Below, one piece after another: positions 14,348 to 14,545 of a DNA stretch of 14,545 nt. The stretch's first letter is position 1. Each line of letters begins with the position of its first letter. The notes beneath the pieces were generated by a model. The model was not told the origin of the DNA. It saw nothing but the letters and a program-made list of their open reading frames with translations, and did no database searches. The position numbers and the translations under genes were made by a program. This stretch comes from Dehalobacter sp. CP. GTDB taxonomy: Bacteria > Bacillota_B > Desulfitobacteriia > Desulfitobacteriales > Syntrophobotulaceae. The stretch covers positions 1-14,545 of the forward strand of contig VMEE01000078.1 of the NCBI GenBank assembly GCA_009910795.1. Reading direction: 5' to 3'.

Positions 14348-14545
14348 GCTTTGTCGCTTTTCCATTGGTTCCATATTCGGTTCCATCTTTGATTGCATAT
14401 TCGATTCCACATTTGTTTCCATACTTTCACCCCGTTATTCCGCCAACGATTGAGTAAGTTGAGTATAAAGCCGACTGGACAGAAGAATTGACAATAAAAC
14501 CGGCTGATAAACAGACTGATGAAAATAAATACCGGCAGCATTAAC
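14344..14545 (-). CDS. rdhC: RdhC (PceC-like) C-terminal fragment, operon copy 1; 5' end outside window
   Basis: The frame enters from the right edge and ends TGA at 14344. It carries the last membrane helix and the second CX3CP motif (CQFFCPVGFILN), matching residues of about 360 onward in the complete RdhC at 5217-6476. The tail is again a Trp-Asn-rich degenerate repeat (WKQMWNRICNQRWNRIWNQ). Its presence shows that another rdhABC unit, presumably with its own rdhA and rdhB, lies just outside the window. Confidence 0.9.
   Translation of the reverse strand, partial: LMLPVFIFISLFISRFYCQFFCPVGFILNLLNRWRNNGVKVWKQMWNRICNQRWNRIWNQWKSDKA
14360..14423 (-). repeat. 12-bp tandem repeat coding the C-terminal tail of RdhC, copy 1
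   Basis: About five imperfect 12-bp units of the ATGGAAYCRAAT type code the Trp-Asn tail of this RdhC. Two units carry TGG-to-TGC or TGG-to-AGA-type changes that replace Trp. Unit number and order differ from copy 2 at 5233-5287. Confidence 0.65.

Noticed and set aside
1..14545. Insertion sequence or transposase remnants, looked for because pce operons are often transposon-borne
   Set aside because: No transposase-like frame or terminal inverted repeat pair was seen; the repetition here is operon paralogy.
1..14545. CRISPR array, tRNA or rRNA genes, corrinoid riboswitch
   Set aside because: No regularly spaced repeats, cloverleaf or rRNA-like stretches were seen, and no leader matched a cobalamin riboswitch by eye.

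Overview
The window is an organohalide-respiration locus, almost certainly from an obligately or facultatively organohalide-respiring Firmicute of the Desulfitobacterium/Dehalobacter group. The basis is gene content recognised from memory of those families: PceA-like and CprA-like reductive dehalogenases, PceC-like, PceT-like and CprK-like proteins, AT-rich DNA and strong GGAGG-type ribosome binding sites. Genus-level assignment is inference. Every supported gene lies on the minus strand, so transcription runs from high to low coordinates.

Layout in transcription order. (1) 14545-12505, tail of operon copy 1: 3' end of rdhC, a small membrane-peptide ORF, rdhT (trigger-factor-like chaperone) and rdhK (CRP/FNR-type regulator), closed by a rho-independent terminator. 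(2) 12372-10383: a dehalobox-type promoter, then a two-gene cprBA-type unit (anchor gene first, dehalogenase second), ended by a 32-bp palindrome and a terminator. (3) 10225-8751: a methyl-accepting chemotaxis protein gene with its own sigma-70-like promoter and terminator. (4) 8678-3281, complete operon copy 2: rdhA-rdhB-[hairpin]-rdhC-small ORF-rdhT-rdhK-terminator. (5) 3236-1, operon copy 3: rdhA-rdhB-[hairpin]-rdhC, running off the left edge. So three homologous rdhABC-x-TK units are arranged head to tail, with a cprBA unit and an MCP gene between copies 1 and 2.

How the parts fit together. The RdhA proteins are Tat-exported corrinoid/iron-sulfur enzymes that use organohalides as terminal electron acceptors. 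RdhB proteins are small three-helix membrane anchors. RdhC proteins are membrane FMN-binding, NosR/NirI-like proteins. RdhT is expected to hold the Tat precursor during cofactor insertion, and RdhK proteins are expected to activate the dehalogenase promoters when an organohalide is bound. Substrates cannot be read from the sequence; the CprA-type enzyme resembles chlorophenol dehalogenases, and the other two resemble the PceA/DcaA group without matching either as I remember them.

Most notable beyond standard annotation: an unannotated 32-34-codon membrane-peptide ORF between rdhC and rdhT in both visible copies, with strongly synonymous divergence; 18-bp inverted repeats about 41-42 bp upstream of the inferred start of both rdhAB promoters, differing in sequence between copies; a covarying hairpin between rdhB and rdhC; a 12-bp tandem repeat coding the C-terminal tail of RdhC; and an MCP with almost no extracytoplasmic domain.

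Stretches without genes are short. 10130-10479 and 12170-12504 hold terminators, promoters, a palindrome and a long cprB leader, each listed. No tRNA, rRNA, CRISPR array or transposase was seen.
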